A stretch of DNA of 61,540 nucleotides from Acanthaster planci. Lineage: Eukaryota > Echinodermata > Asteroidea > Valvatida > Acanthasteridae. Under the pieces are notes generated by a model. It ran no database searches, was not told the origin of the DNA, and saw only the letters and a program-made list of their open reading frames with translations. Of the stretch, positions 1 to 11,090 are shown piece by piece. The position numbers were made by a program, and so were the translations under genes. The stretch spans positions 1,384-62,923 of the forward strand of contig NW_019091455.1 in assembly GCF_001949145.1 (NCBI RefSeq). Direction: 5' to 3'. The number at the start of each line of letters is the position of its first letter. The stretch's first letter is position 1.

Positions 1-1090
1 CGGGTACTTTACGCTTTGTTATTTTATTTGAAATATGCCTAAAAGTCCGAATATGAAGTAATATTTCATAAACATTTTTCAGGTTAGGCGCAAATCACGT
101 GACACGAACTTAAAGGAGCAGTGTTTCTGCAAACAAGTTTCTAGCCTCTTGACTTTGTACACGCTTTTGAGCGACAATTTGGTAACTTTGCAGTCTTTGA
201 TCGTTCCCAAAGTGATAGCCAACGAAGACCCCGATGCAAGATTTATTGCAAAGGGATGACGTCATGATGACATCATCACCTTTTTTTATATTCATTTTTG
301 AATATTTAATTTTTCCCATTAGGTTTTGTACACGTTTTTCTACTTAACACAAGTTAACAAGTAGTCTTTAACTTTGGCGCAAGATTACTATCAGAACAAA
401 AGAGAAATCGGGTACTTTACGCTGTGTTATTTTATTTGAAATATGCCTAAGAGTCCGAATATGAAGTAATATTTCATAAAAATTGTTCAGTTTAAGCGTA
501 AATCACGTGACACGACCTTAAAGGAGCAGTGTTTCTCCAAATGAGGTTTTTTTTGCCCATTAACTTTGTACACCTTTCCAAGGCACAATTTTGAACCCTT
601 TCGGATGTTTGATCGTTTTCAAAGTAACAGACAACAAAAAACTTGATACAGAAATTATTCTTAAATAAATGACGTCATGATGACGTCATCATGTGATTTA
701 CTCTTGTTTTTTCAATATTTATTTCAGCCCCTTGACTTTGTAAACGTTTTCGAGCCAGTGTTTGGGTTGGTTTGAGAGCTTTGCTCAACTTCAAAGTTAC
801 AGCCAACAAAGACCCTTATGCAAAGACACGTCCAAATTTATGACGTCGTGATGACGTCGTCATGTGATTTATTATTGACTTTTTAATATTTATTTCAGCC
901 CATGGACTTTGTACACGTTTTTGAGGCACTATTTTCGTACCTTAGTATTCGTTGATCATCGTCAAACTAACAGCAAGAACTAACTCTACAACAAAGATAA
1001 TTCTAAAATATTCACGTCATGATGACGTCATCAGGTGATGTATTATTAAATTTGGAATACTTAAATATTCCTTTAAATGTATACAAACCC
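1..1090. repeat. Satellite with CRE-like palindromes, ~171-bp period
   Basis: Degenerate tandem repeat. The opening ~150 bases recur from 409 (offset 408). A shorter module containing a 'gactttgtacacgttt' stretch, a 'cagccaacaaagaccc' stretch and a palindromic 22-mer recurs with the 22-mer at 257, 670, 841 and 1,012, so the last three are spaced exactly 171 bases. The 22-mer is two TGACGTCA-type octamers separated by TGA (one or both altered in some units). Minus-strand reading frames here are repeat artefacts. Whether the octamers are used as bZIP sites is unknown. Confidence 0.8.
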
Positions 1091-3117
1091 ATATAAAATC
1101 AACCGTACCCTCTGCAACATTCTGTTTGCAGCAAGTGCTAGGATAAAATGTGGTCTTGATTTCGTCATTTTTACTCTCTCATAGTTTCGTAATGCCAGTT
1201 TTTTTCATCACATTTGCTAATACTTATTTTGTTGGTAAAACAGTCCCGAAACAGCTCTGTGTTTGTACTTGTTTACAAACACTTCTCTTTAGTTCATTGT
1301 TGTTTTCAGAATTTTTTTTTTAATTCCTTGCAGGTATTTAAATGTAGGCTGTTATTCTTCCACAGTGATGATGGAATAAGTTCTTCATTTTGTGTATCCA
1401 CATGTGTGAAAACTTCCACGGATCTGTGTTGGGTCGTGTTCCTAAGGGAAAATGGAACAAAAGCTCCCATATTGTCGGTCAAAATGATACTGTGTGAATT
1501 ACTTTGTGCACAATGTTTTCCTTGTAACAGGTTTCATGGAAATGTACATATATGTAGATAGTACATGAGAAAAATCTTCATTTTTATGACTAAGTGCGAG
1601 TTTGTTTTTGCATTAAATTGGGGACCCTGAACAATAGAGGACAATAAGGTCCCCGATTTACAGAGGGTCCCCGATTGACAACTGTGTACAAAACATATGG
1701 GTGGTCTTCCTCAGTTGCAGGCAAATACACACTTGTGTGTGTATGTGTGTATAGGGAAGGGGCGTAATCATACAAGTCGCCCTACGTCTTAAGTTTGATG
1801 GAGTGGAGTTCGGCCGCCACCATGAATTTTGTTTTCTGAGGCTTGTTTTCTAAGGTTACGTGAAGTGTTTCCATGGCTGAGAAAATAAGGGAAACCGTTC
1901 CATTCAAGCAAGGTTTAAGGAATAATCGGTCGATTTTAACCTTTTGCTAGCTGGGGGTTGGGGGTTTCAGGATTTTCCCAAAAAGATTGCTGCCGTGAAT
2001 TAGATTTTTTTTTTACAAGGAGTTGGTGAGATTTGTTATCAGCATTCACAGGGCCACTGTACACTCTTTTCTTACTGTTTGATTTTATACAGTGACATGG
2101 ACGAGTGGTCTGTTCGCTGATGTATTTGAATTCTTGTTTACGACAATTAATTGACAACGAATACGTGTAAACCTCATATAATATACATGTGCATCAACCC
2201 TAATTAGCACCCGCTTACCTGATTGAATAAAGAAAATTACCAACTATAATATGAGTAGAATGAATTTACTTGTTATGTACCTAGTGTACTTGCTACGTGT
2301 GGAACCCAAATGACCATTAATACAAGTATACAATTGTACATGTGACTCCATGTAGTAGGCTTATAATAAACAGAACCATCAATAACCCTCTATGATTTTA
2401 CAAATGTTACACCCCTTTCCTGTAGTCCCCCAACCAACCTTTAATACTAAATCTAATATTCTTCGGTGATTTCTAACATGGGAGAATTATCTGTTCTTAC
2501 GAACTGTTTCATTCCAAGGGTTTACTTAGCTAGAAAAACGGCCTGTATTGTGGTTCAACCGTCTTAATTCTAACATCATGAGGAAAGACATTTCTGGAAC
2601 GCGAGTGTCGATCGCGCAACATTACCAAAAGAGGGCGCTATAACGAATTTACGCCGCTACAATTAGGTTGACGTAGCTTTTGATACACTGGTTTAGATAC
2701 CAGCGTTTGTGCAGATCAGAACATCCTAGAAAGTTTGTGTGAGATTTGCTTAATTTTCAGGGTACAATCCTTAACTAGGAAGTCATCACTTGTCTCATGC
2801 ACGGTCACGAAAGTGGGCGGGTAACGCTTGTCAACACATAAGTTGCCCGGTGGCCCATTAGGCTGGTGCCTCCCAACGAGCGGGAGTTTTAAAACTCTGT
2901 GTCCGGAGCTTGGCGACACAAGGGCTCGTTTGTGTATATTTGTGGGTTTTGTTTCTAATTCACTTAATAATTTAATGTATACCGGAGTATATAGAAGTAT
3001 ATAATAACCAAAAAAAGTGACTAATTAAGTGCAGAAAAAAAGGCACAGAAAATCATATGCTCTGTTTTCCCCAGCACAGAGGAGACAAGGCAGGTGGGAC
3101 TGCATATTATCACCCAC
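1091..3117. other. Non-coding stretch, no recognised feature
   Basis: I see no convincing coding region, RNA gene or element here. Short open frames on both strands have no recognisable motif. A short TG-rich run lies near 1,733-1,752. Confidence 0.5.
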
Positions 3118-3272
3118 CGGACAATAGGGCGAACATAATGGGCCTGCGGACACAATGGGGCAGACATAATGGGCTGGCGGACAAAGTGGGGCGGACATGA
3201 TGGGCCTGCGGACACAATGGGGCGGGCGCAATGAGCTATGCGGATATAATGGGCCATGCGGACATAATGGGC
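3118..3272. repeat. GC-rich minisatellite, ~17-19 bp units
   Basis: About eight or nine degenerate copies of a unit resembling 'gcggacataatgggcct' lie head to tail. Overlapping cysteine- and proline-rich minus-strand frames are translations of the repeat and are not treated as genes. Confidence 0.8.
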
Positions 3273-3794
3273 TGGAACAGACGTGCGTTGCTGATAGCCT
3301 TCATGTGATGCGACAGTGTTTTGTGCATTGCATACAGGAGTTGCGCAAGGCGACAGTAGTCAGTGCGTTGCTGATTGGCGCAAAGCAGTGCGATATTAGC
3401 TGTGTATTGCTAATAGCCTCTCCTCAAGACCACGCAAAGCAGTAGAGGTTGTAATAAAGCTTACCCAATACGAATTATCCCTAATCACTTGATCAATTAA
3501 TTATTCGTTGAATGTCTGAATAAATCATATTGTTCTTGAGGTTACTGGCAATCTAATTGTCAGATGTCCTGTAGTTGTGTATTGTCTAATTGGCAGAGAG
3601 CATCACAATCATCATAATGGGCGGTATACTTCTACCAAAACAGATCTGCTCCCTTAGCCTTTGGGTCGCCTTTGAGTGATCTGTGGGCCGAGGACGAACC
3701 TGAATTTAGGTTAGAGTCGAGACCCCAACCGGTTTCAGGCTTGATGCTCAAACATAGGTTAGGCCCGGGAAAACAATATATTACACAGCCACAA
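3273..3794. other. Non-coding stretch, no recognised feature
   Basis: Nothing identifiable on either strand. It separates the minisatellite from the 3' end of a LINE fragment. Confidence 0.4.
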
Positions 3795-5570
3795 TATTAT
3801 TATCACTCACACTTATATAGCGCCTTTTCCCCTGAGGCTCTGAGGCGTTTTACAATCAATTAAATGACTAAATATTTCAACAAGCATATAATTATTAAAG
3901 ACAATGTGTTGTGCACAGACACAATCCAAACATCACACACATTGAATATGGCATTACATAAATTCACTTTAAAAACTACCACCTAAACAAAATACTTCTT
4001 AAAAAGATATGTTTTGAGATTCGTCTTAAAAGATTATACTGTGTGACGCAATCAAAGCTCCAGTGTTATGCCATTCCAAAGGATTAGGCCAACCTGTGAG
4101 AATGATCGAAATCCATATCGTTTTGATTTTGTTTTTTGGCACTGCACCACAAGCAACAGTAGATTTTCTTAATAACGGAAACTCCTGCCTGGTTGATATG
4201 TAGTTAACAGTATTTGAAAGTAATCAGGGACAGCACCATGCAACACATTGTTAACATAGTTAAGCAACTTATACTATCATTCTGTAAAGAACTGGCAACC
4301 AATGGAGATCTTTCAAAACTGGAGTTATGTGATCTCAACGTCCAATCATAGTAATTGATAGAGCTGCCCACTTCTGTACCTTCTGAAGCTTACTAACAAC
4401 ATTACAATTAACCCCGTACAATTATGAAAATGCATAATCCAATCTTGATATGACAGTAACCTGAACAAGTGAACTTACACGCCTGAACAGATAAATACTT
4501 CCGAATTCGACCAATATTACGAAGGTAAAACAGCAAAGTCTTGACCCTCTGTTAAATTAATAGGATTTGGCGATTTTCCATAGAAGGACCAGAATTCCAG
4601 AAAAACTCCAAAATTTCTCACACAAGATGTGGGCCTAAGCACAGTATCACCCATTGGAAGAATCAGAACACTACAAATGAGATCCATCTTTGAATCATTA
4701 AACTTCAACATGCTGCACCTTAGTTCCTGCTGCTTTTTTCAAGGAATCAACGCAATGTTTTAAGGCCCAAATGCAGACTCTTGTGGAACACCAAATTAAA
4801 TCGGCTTTCCATCCGAAATACTATCGTCAATTTTAACAATTGTAGTCGATCACGTAAATGAGATGAAAACCATTTCGGTACACTCCCAATAATTCCAAAA
4901 ACCTTACGAAGTCTTGGAAGCAAACTAGAGTGGTCTATGGTGTCGAAGGCGGATGAAAGGTCTAGCATAAGGGACATAACAACGGACCCCATGTCTAATG
5001 CACTAAATAAATCCGATTGAAATTTCATTAAGGCAGTTTCTGTGGAACATAATGGCCTGCATGCAGACTAATACATTTCACTTAAATCACAATTTTCATC
5101 CAGTTGATTTACCACAATTTTTTCAATAATCTTCGACAAGAAAGGCAAATTCGATACAGGGCAATAGCCATGTAATTGCTCAGAGTCAAGATCAGACTTC
5201 TTAAAAAGTTGGCAAATATGTGCTTCCTTTAGAGAAGCTGGAAAGTAAGCCTTTGATAAAGATGGACGGACAATCTTTGTGATATGAGAAACTATTTGAC
5301 TGATACACTCTTTCACAAGCCAAGTTGGAAGCGGATCTACATCACAGGATTTATTATCAAATTTTGCAATAGCATTTCGGATATCGACACGTGTAACCTC
5401 TGAAAAATGGCACATTGGATTGCCTAAATCATAACTGTGTGGTGAATTATCAGTACCCAATCTCTGAAAATCACTACGAATTAACTCAAATGTGTCAACC
5501 AAAAAATTATCAAAAGCATCAGCAAGATTTTTGGAAGAATTATGACTGGGTAAAATGAAACCGAATTCCT
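3795..5570 (-). mobile_element. Degenerate CR1/L2-like LINE, reverse transcriptase to 3' end
   Basis: Minus-strand frames encode successive parts of a non-LTR reverse transcriptase of the CR1/L2/Jockey group. From 5,502 down to 5,068 there is a pre-palm and finger segment with a 'SNLPFLSKIIEKIV' motif (residues ~115-130 of that frame). From 5,028 to 4,747 comes the palm segment 'MLDLSSAFDTIDHS', which holds the first catalytic Asp. From 4,711 to 4,517 a later segment contains 'TSCVRNFGVFLE'. Around 4,390-4,270 the C-terminal text reads 'KLQKVQKWAALSITM' followed by 'HITPVLKDLHWLPV'. Stops and frameshifts separate the pieces, and the YxDD-bearing segment is not cleanly visible. The 3' end probably lies near 3,795, beside 'cttatatagcgcc'. 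The 5' end (endonuclease) is missing, as is usual for truncated LINE copies. Confidence 0.85.
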
Positions 5571-6064
5571 CATTTGGAACAAAGCCTTCTAGTCACATCC
5601 ACAGAATACAATACTAGATTTTATTTGGTTTCCAACGTAATTCACACACACACAAAAATTAAACACACTTTGGCTGATTTGCGGTGGCTTTGTCCCGTAA
5701 AGCTAGTAAAGGCACCTTTGAAAAAGTGGGTTTGTTGGTTGCCATGCATTTTTCTATGGTGCATCTTTCATTTTAGTGCAAATAGTGTAAACAAAACTCA
5801 TATGCATATGTATGGCCATTTCTGCAGGACTCGTTAAGATTAAATCCCATATTTATTTTCCATGTTGGAGTTCATAATAATGGAATGTCCGCTGGGTAAA
5901 TGCTTGCAACAAAACCGAAACCTTTTCCTCTAATGTTTCTGCACGATTTTAGGTTTCCTTCTGAATCAAAACTCACTGCATAGCAAAACAATACAAGGTT
6001 GTTCTTTAGGTTTCCCGGCAAATTTAATGGATTTGAAAGCCAAATTAATAAAAACTTTAACGAT
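5571..6064. other. Non-coding; shares a ~40-bp repeat with 40,597-40,638
   Basis: No gene seen. A segment near 5,810-5,850 ('aggactcgttaagattaaat' and flanks) recurs in the second intron of the copy C gene, which suggests a dispersed repeat. The rest is featureless AT-rich sequence. Confidence 0.5.
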
Positions 6065-6840
6065 TACAATTTTCATTTATTTATTTATTTATTATGGTTT
6101 ATTAAATTTGAATCACAGTGGTCAAAGGCCAAAAACAATTCAAATTTACATTACGATTAACAATTATATCAATTAAACTTTACATTAAAACATTATTTTA
6201 AAAATCAAAAACAAAAACCAAATATAAAAATAACAATATAAAAGTAAGAAGAAGAGAAAGAGATCCATACAGGGAGATCCCCCTGCACGCCAAACTCCAA
6301 TAAAAGGGGGAGATTCAAAATGGCACCACCAAAACAACATTATAAATCGCATGAGCCAACAGGGTAACCAAGTGAGATTCAGAGTGCTCCTCGTGGAAAT
6401 CTTTCCTGATAAAACTATTAGCCATAAAAACTACTGCATTACATTAAATTTCTGGCCAATGTTGGGATACTAGATTTTTCATAGCGATTTGTGCGACAAG
6501 TGGGAATCTGAAGAACTGAAATGGAACAAGATCTAAGCTGCCTGGAGTTGTTTTTGTGGGAGGGAGCATAGCCTAAATTTAATGGAATTGAGGATTTTGT
6601 TGCCAAATTTGCAGAGAAGCGTTTGACGTCTTTCTGCAAGATTTATCATGTTTAACTTGACTAACGCAGATGCTTAACTATCATAATGGTGACCAAGTAT
6701 AATTCTATAGGCACGCTTCTGGACCTTTTCAATGGCATTAATATGATGACTATTAATAGAAGTATGCCAAACCGGACTACAATATTCTATTCGGTCTAAT
6801 ATAAGCATTAAAAACCGCTACCATATCCTCTACCGAAGCT
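6065..6840 (-). mobile_element. LINE fragment, C-terminal ORF2 and 3' end
   Basis: The minus strand from ~6,790 reads 'YCSPVWHTSINSHHINAIEK' followed by 'VQKRAYRI', then 'LAERRQTLLCKF' and, in a shifted frame (6,639-6,439), 'CRTNRYEKSSIPTLARNL'. This is the recognisable C-terminal tail of CR1-like LINE ORF2 proteins. An in-frame stop (in the 'DS*AS' region) and a frameshift show it is dead. The plus-strand TTTA-rich run at ~6,070-6,090 may mark the 3' end. It is separate from, and possibly related to, the LINE at 3,795-5,570. Confidence 0.8.
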
Positions 6841-7481
6841 TCTCTTTTTTTGTCAAATACATAGAGTGTACAGTATACGAGACGCCAATGGTCGCTTGTG
6901 CCCAATGGGGCAAGTTGCTTGATTTCCTCAGACAAAGCAGGATAATAAACCTAAAACATAATGACGTAATGCAGTGTTTATATTTCTCTTCATACATGAT
7001 TTGGGAACTTCATGCATACACTCGGGCATGTCGGGAGACAAGCCCACTTTTGTACTGTTTTTTTTTTTCGTTCTTTCTTTCTTTGTTTCACGTTAGGTCG
7101 ATACACACGCAATATAGTATACTGTAGCACCGGTGGGTTCCGCCGGTGGGGGCACCAGCTCGGACCCGCATGGAGCTAGTTGGCTGCCCCCGCTGGTATG
7201 TGAACGGCATGCAGCTTTCCTGCCTCGCGCCTGCGCAGTCCCCGTCCAGACACCTCGTGTCTGGGGCTTGTGTGTGTGAGACAACTTTTTGACTTCGTGA
7301 AAATAAACAGAGCAGTTTTGCCCGGAACGGCGATTTGCGCCTGACTGAGGGGTTTTTGTCAGCGTCAGAGCCCATAGGCGGGACACGCTACAATACGTTA
7401 CACATAACGTGTACGCATGCGTTCCTGCAACATCCCCACCTTTCACCCACAATGCACCACGGTAAACACTGCATTGCGTCA
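6841..7481. other. Non-coding; GC-rich patch near 7,110-7,270
   Basis: No gene recognised. The GC-rich patch produces overlapping minus-strand open frames with no family resemblance. The patch may be a remnant of another insertion that removed the 3' half of the adjacent LINE. Confidence 0.4.
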
Positions 7482-8093
7482 TTATGTTGTAGGTCTATTG
7501 GTGAGGATCTTGTCCAGCGTAGCTACTTGTCGTGTATGGAATGAAACAATCCATGTCAAACCTAGGTTGACCTCCAGGGGATCACAGTCCAGGTCGTTCA
7601 GGTATCCGCATATGATAAATATGGCAGACGTGTCTACAGATTGTATATGGTCAACATCACTAACATGATCAAGCAGATCTGGCTGATACCCGGCTCCTGG
7701 AGGATAGTAAATGGCTCCAACATAGAGATTGATTCCAGGTCGTTTGTGGTATTTTAGCTGAAACTTCACCCACAAACATTCAAAGTCACATGTATGGTCC
7801 GATAGAGGTTGTGCAGTCAGGTAGTCCTTGGTATATATTGCGACTCCTTCACCTCGTCTATCAGGACGATTCTTGCAAAACATCGTCAAATGAGAAATCT
7901 TAGCAGCATGAGAACTAGTTTCATTAAACCAGGTCTCTGTGACTACGGCAAAATCAGCCTTATGGGTGTCAAGAAGAAGTTCAAATTCCAATTTGTTGTT
8001 AAGGAACCTTGCATTAGTCAGGAGCATACGAGGTTGTAACTTTCTTTGTTTCTCAGCTATCGACTTGCTTGTTTCCTTCTGAGTACATCGCAT
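7482..8093 (-). CDS. LINE APE-type endonuclease domain (partial ORF2)
   Basis: The 203-aa frame has the order of motifs of a LINE apurinic/apyrimidinic-like endonuclease, which nicks target DNA: an N-terminal 'LLTNARFLNNKLEFELLL' strand, 'ADFAVVTETWFNE' with the catalytic Glu in ETW, 'GEGVAIYTKD', 'GAIYYPPG', and 'IICGYLNDLD', equivalent to the usual G-D-[FL]-N motif. In that last motif the Asp is replaced by Tyr, which should harm catalysis. The C-terminal SDH motif and all of the reverse transcriptase are missing, so the protein is a fragment. Confidence 0.8.
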   Translation of the reverse strand: MRCTQKETSKSIAEKQRKLQPRMLLTNARFLNNKLEFELLLDTHKADFAVVTETWFNETSSHAAKISHLTMFCKNRPDRRGEGVAIYTKDYLTAQPLSDHTCDFECLWVKFQLKYHKRPGINLYVGAIYYPPGAGYQPDLLDHVSDVDHIQSVDTSAIFIICGYLNDLDCDPLEVNLGLTWIVSFHTRQVATLDKILTNRPTT

Positions 8094-8205
8094 AGGAATA
8101 GCGCATTGATATTGGTCACCACGCCTTGGTTTTAATCAAAGGCTGTTATCGCAGGGTGTTACTCTCACTGGTATTCGAGAAACCACAGTTGATGGTGAAA
8201 ATCCA

Positions 8206-8742
8206 TTACAATGCCGGTGTAAGGGTGGTGGGCAGCGGGAAAACCATACGACAATGCACATTTTTGGCCTCCTCTTCTCCCTCGATACTTATAAGTCCAT
8301 TCAACCTGAGAGTCTGCACTAAAGAAGTCTCTACAGTGTAACTGCGAGAATTACGTAGAATGAGAAGTTGCAGTCTAGAATAAGATCGAACATGATTTGT
8401 TCCATTTGCATTACCTTTCTGCTGATGAACCATCAATAACGCATTTGACGGATTCTGTTGGTTGATGGTGCGTGGTCCTGGGTTTTCCAAGACATCCATG
8501 CAAATTGTTAAGTCCATTGGAGGATCAGCCGTAGATATTACGAGGCATGTTTGTCCATGTTTGGTCAGTTTACAAATTGGGACCTTAGAGTGATAATAAC
8601 CAGGAAGTCTCCTGTGTCTCGGTGACCCCCCCCCAGGACGTGCTGGTAAATAGGAAAATTTATAGAAGATCATAAGATGTTTCCTGTGATGCCATGTTGA
8701 AGTTCTCTCAAATGTAGAGCATTGCAAAGGAACATGAAACAT
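8206..8742 (-). CDS. LINE first reading frame with 2A-like motif (remnant)
   Basis: A 178-aa open frame at the 5' side of the LINE. The first part is basic and glycine-rich. 'DVLENPGP' (plus-strand positions 8,473-8,496) matches the NPGP end of ribosome-skipping 2A peptides, whose usual form is D-V/I-E-x-N-P-G-P; here the Glu is displaced by one position (D-V-L-E). 2A-like sequences near the N-terminus are known in APE-type LINEs of marine invertebrates. The frame ends before the endonuclease frame starts at 8,093. Skipping activity cannot be judged from sequence, and the Asp-Val-Leu form may be inactive. Confidence 0.6.
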   Translation of the reverse strand: MFHVPLQCSTFERTSTWHHRKHLMIFYKFSYLPARPGGGSPRHRRLPGYYHSKVPICKLTKHGQTCLVISTADPPMDLTICMDVLENPGPRTINQQNPSNALLMVHQQKGNANGTNHVRSYSRLQLLILRNSRSYTVETSLVQTLRLNGLISIEGEEEAKNVHCRMVFPLPTTLTPAL

Positions 8743-9037
8743 AGAAGTGTGATCACACCGCTATTTATCCTCATGGCAATATTACTCGATCATCAACACA
8801 GCATGATAAAAACACGCAGAAAGTACACTTAGAACACCCACCAAAACGACAAAATCCACACTTCAAAAACACTCAATAAACAGGGATACGACAATTCCAA
8901 GATTAAGAAGTGATGGCTTAAAACACACACGATAAAAACAGATTAAAAATACGAAGTGGAGAGCAAAAAGCTTACATATGGCAGCCGAGAACAGCGCCCT
9001 CGTGTATAGCTGTTTCTAATTGAAATTGGGAACAGCT

Positions 9038-10475
9038 AATGAGCCATTTATTGTCGAATGATTTTGAATGTAAGTTCAGACTACCATTCAATGAACTAGA
9101 CTAGTAATATGATCGCACAGTTTGATGTGAAGCATGTGACTGTATATTGCACAATTCGGGGAACTTTAAAAACTGGTCCTTCAAATTGGTACTGAGCGAT
9201 TGGGTGCTGGTGGGAGGCATTCAGCGTTCAGCTGCACAAATGGTCAGTCGAATGAGCAAGCATGTGTAAAGTGAGAGCAAAGATTCAAAGTATTTCATGT
9301 ATTTATCCTGAAAAGTTATTCTTGGCTCTGTAATTCCACTCTGAAGGTTCATCTATCTCAGGGGATTGCGATTATCCTGGTTACCTGCTACTTGATTGAT
9401 GGCTTCAAGCACCTCAGGCAAACATGTCAACTGAAAATAGACCGGGCCATATTTTTCAAACTTAAAAACTGAAACCGATCCAACTGCAAACGAAGTTGAA
9501 CGACCGAAATCTAATATGGTGGGAACTGCAGAACAGAAGCAAATTCGCTCCTGATGAGCAGCAGCCTCGGATCGGGGAGGGGGGTCAAACCCCCCCTGCT
9601 CTGAGACCACAAAAACGTCGAAAAATAATATAAAAAATAACTAAAGTAAGTGTACTAATCCCATTGTAAACAATGAATGTATGCCGTGTATAATGTTTCT
9701 CTCTGTTTCCACTTGTCCGCAAAAAAAAAAAACATACAAAAATCTCCGGCCTGACCCAACGGCCCCAAAATTCCTGTACCTGACCCTGGAACATGAGTGA
9801 ATGCATTTTACAAATTTGGCCAAAGAAAACCTTTAATACAAACAGAGTCATACTGGTACAAACACATTTGTGCATGAGAGGTACTTACCTCGTTCTCCCC
9901 CCCCCAAAAAAAAACCACCCAAAACGTAAATTGTGTGAGGAACAAGTTTCAAATTCTACCATGTACCAGAATCACTTTCCCGGGTTTCAATTTCAACAAA
10001 ACGCCCATTATATAAATAAAACCATAGGCTTAAATTTGTGGCAATTCGTAGGAAATAAATTCCTCTTTGGAGTTAGGTCCAAATATCTCTCCGCACGACT
10101 GTGTGACAAAAACAGTCAAACGTTTAATACGAAGACAAGGTTTGGAAAATTGATCTTCATCGTCTCAGTCCGTACGGTTATTGATTCAAATCTACTCCCT
10201 CGCTGTTGAGGTTACACTTCAACGTAACTTGTCTCAGTGTTCACACTTCTCTCTTATGCGTTTCACATGCATGTTGAAGGTACGTTACCGGTACCGATGC
10301 AGTGACATGGGAGGCCTATATTGTGCAAATGGTGGTCAGCTAAACCTTTGATATGAAGATTTTACCCTAAAAAATCAACTAATCTTGGCATGGTTCTTCT
10401 TCAAACCAAATGAATATTAGAGTATGTATGATTAATCTATTCAACTGTATGTTAAGTTTTTTTTCCTTATTCCAG
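9038..10475 (+). other. Duplicated-unit sequence upstream of copy A exon 3 (relict intron)
   Basis: Closely related to 20,528-21,953 (copy B intron 2) and in part to 40,640-41,639 (copy C intron 2). I found no counterpart of exon 1 or exon 2 upstream of it. The homology begins abruptly at 'aatgagccattta', just beyond the 5' end of the LINE. It ends with a polypyrimidine tract and 'ttccag' acceptor at 10,475. Open frames inside are not conserved between copies. Confidence 0.7.
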
Positions 10476-11090
10476 GACAACTTAATGTGACGGATAACAG
10501 CTATGAGACGCAATCACTGGCGTCGACTGAATGCCAAAGCCACGGCCAACATCTCTGCGAGTTGTGGGAGGTAGACAAGGCTTTTGCAGATAGCTGTTAC
10601 GGAATACTGCCGGCAGATACCAGCCTGTGGTACGCCGTGCCAGACAGCCAGGCGGTTGTTAGTCTTGGCGGCGTCACCCAACACGGGCTACCTATGATTT
10701 CTCCCTCCCCCGCCGTCTGCTGCCCGGGGCCGCGGCGCGACCCTCAAGACCCCATAATAACAGCAGGCAAGTACACTCGCGAAGATTTGGCCGGGCAGGC
10801 GCGAGCCTGCTCCGACCTGGCCGCTCACCCCTGCGTGCTGCCCGAGCTGAAGGCTGCTTCCCGCAGAGGCTACCAAGACCCTGCACGAGATTGGCCCTTC
10901 TTTGCGATGCCTAACCGCGATGTCTGGTTACCCCTTCACGGATGTGGTGAGGGCTACACTGGCCCCCTCTGCACATTTCCTTTATTGTAGTGGAAATTAT
11001 GTTGGCCCTGAGTGTTACGAGGGTACCGTGGTAAATACTCCGAGACCATATAGGAAATCTAACGTGATTTGTTGCCCAAACCTTTACTAG
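10476..11090 (+). pseudogene. Copy A, orphan exon 3 of Cys-rich domain gene, frameshifted
   Basis: Homologous to exon 3 of the intact gene at 21,954-22,567, with the same acceptor and the same phase 1 (the first two bases complete a Gly codon). It stays open from 10,476 to a premature TAG at 10,988-10,990. Between 'ctctgca' and 'tatgttgg' copy A has 24 bases where copies B and C have 23, and that patch is diverged, so the last ~30 residues (second CCP motif) fall into another frame ending at 11,090. Exons 1 and 2 were not found upstream. It keeps Lys-Ala-Phe and an Asn-Val-Thr sequon where copy B has changed. Expression as a shortened protein cannot be excluded, but a relict is more likely. 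Confidence 0.8.

Larger units (their letters stand above)
7482..9005 (-). mobile_element. LINE 5' half: 5' UTR, 2A-like ORF, APE endonuclease
   Basis: Read on the minus strand, the element seems to begin near 9,005 with 'gagggcgctgttctcggctg', a start typical of CR1-like 5' UTRs. It continues through a ~250-base leader and a first reading frame with a 2A-like motif, then an apurinic-endonuclease-type domain, and stops near 7,482. The reverse transcriptase is absent. LINE copies normally lose the 5' end, so a 5'-complete, 3'-deleted copy points to a later deletion or insertion. It abuts the left edge of duplicated unit A near 9,038 and may have replaced that gene's first two exons. Confidence 0.75.

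Noticed and set aside
9353-10209. Open frames in the relict intron of copy A
   Set aside because: Not conserved in the aligned introns of copies B and C.
10688-10886. Minus-strand frames opposite copy A exon 3 (also opposite B and C)
   Set aside because: GC-rich antisense shadows of the true plus-strand exon; no independent motif.
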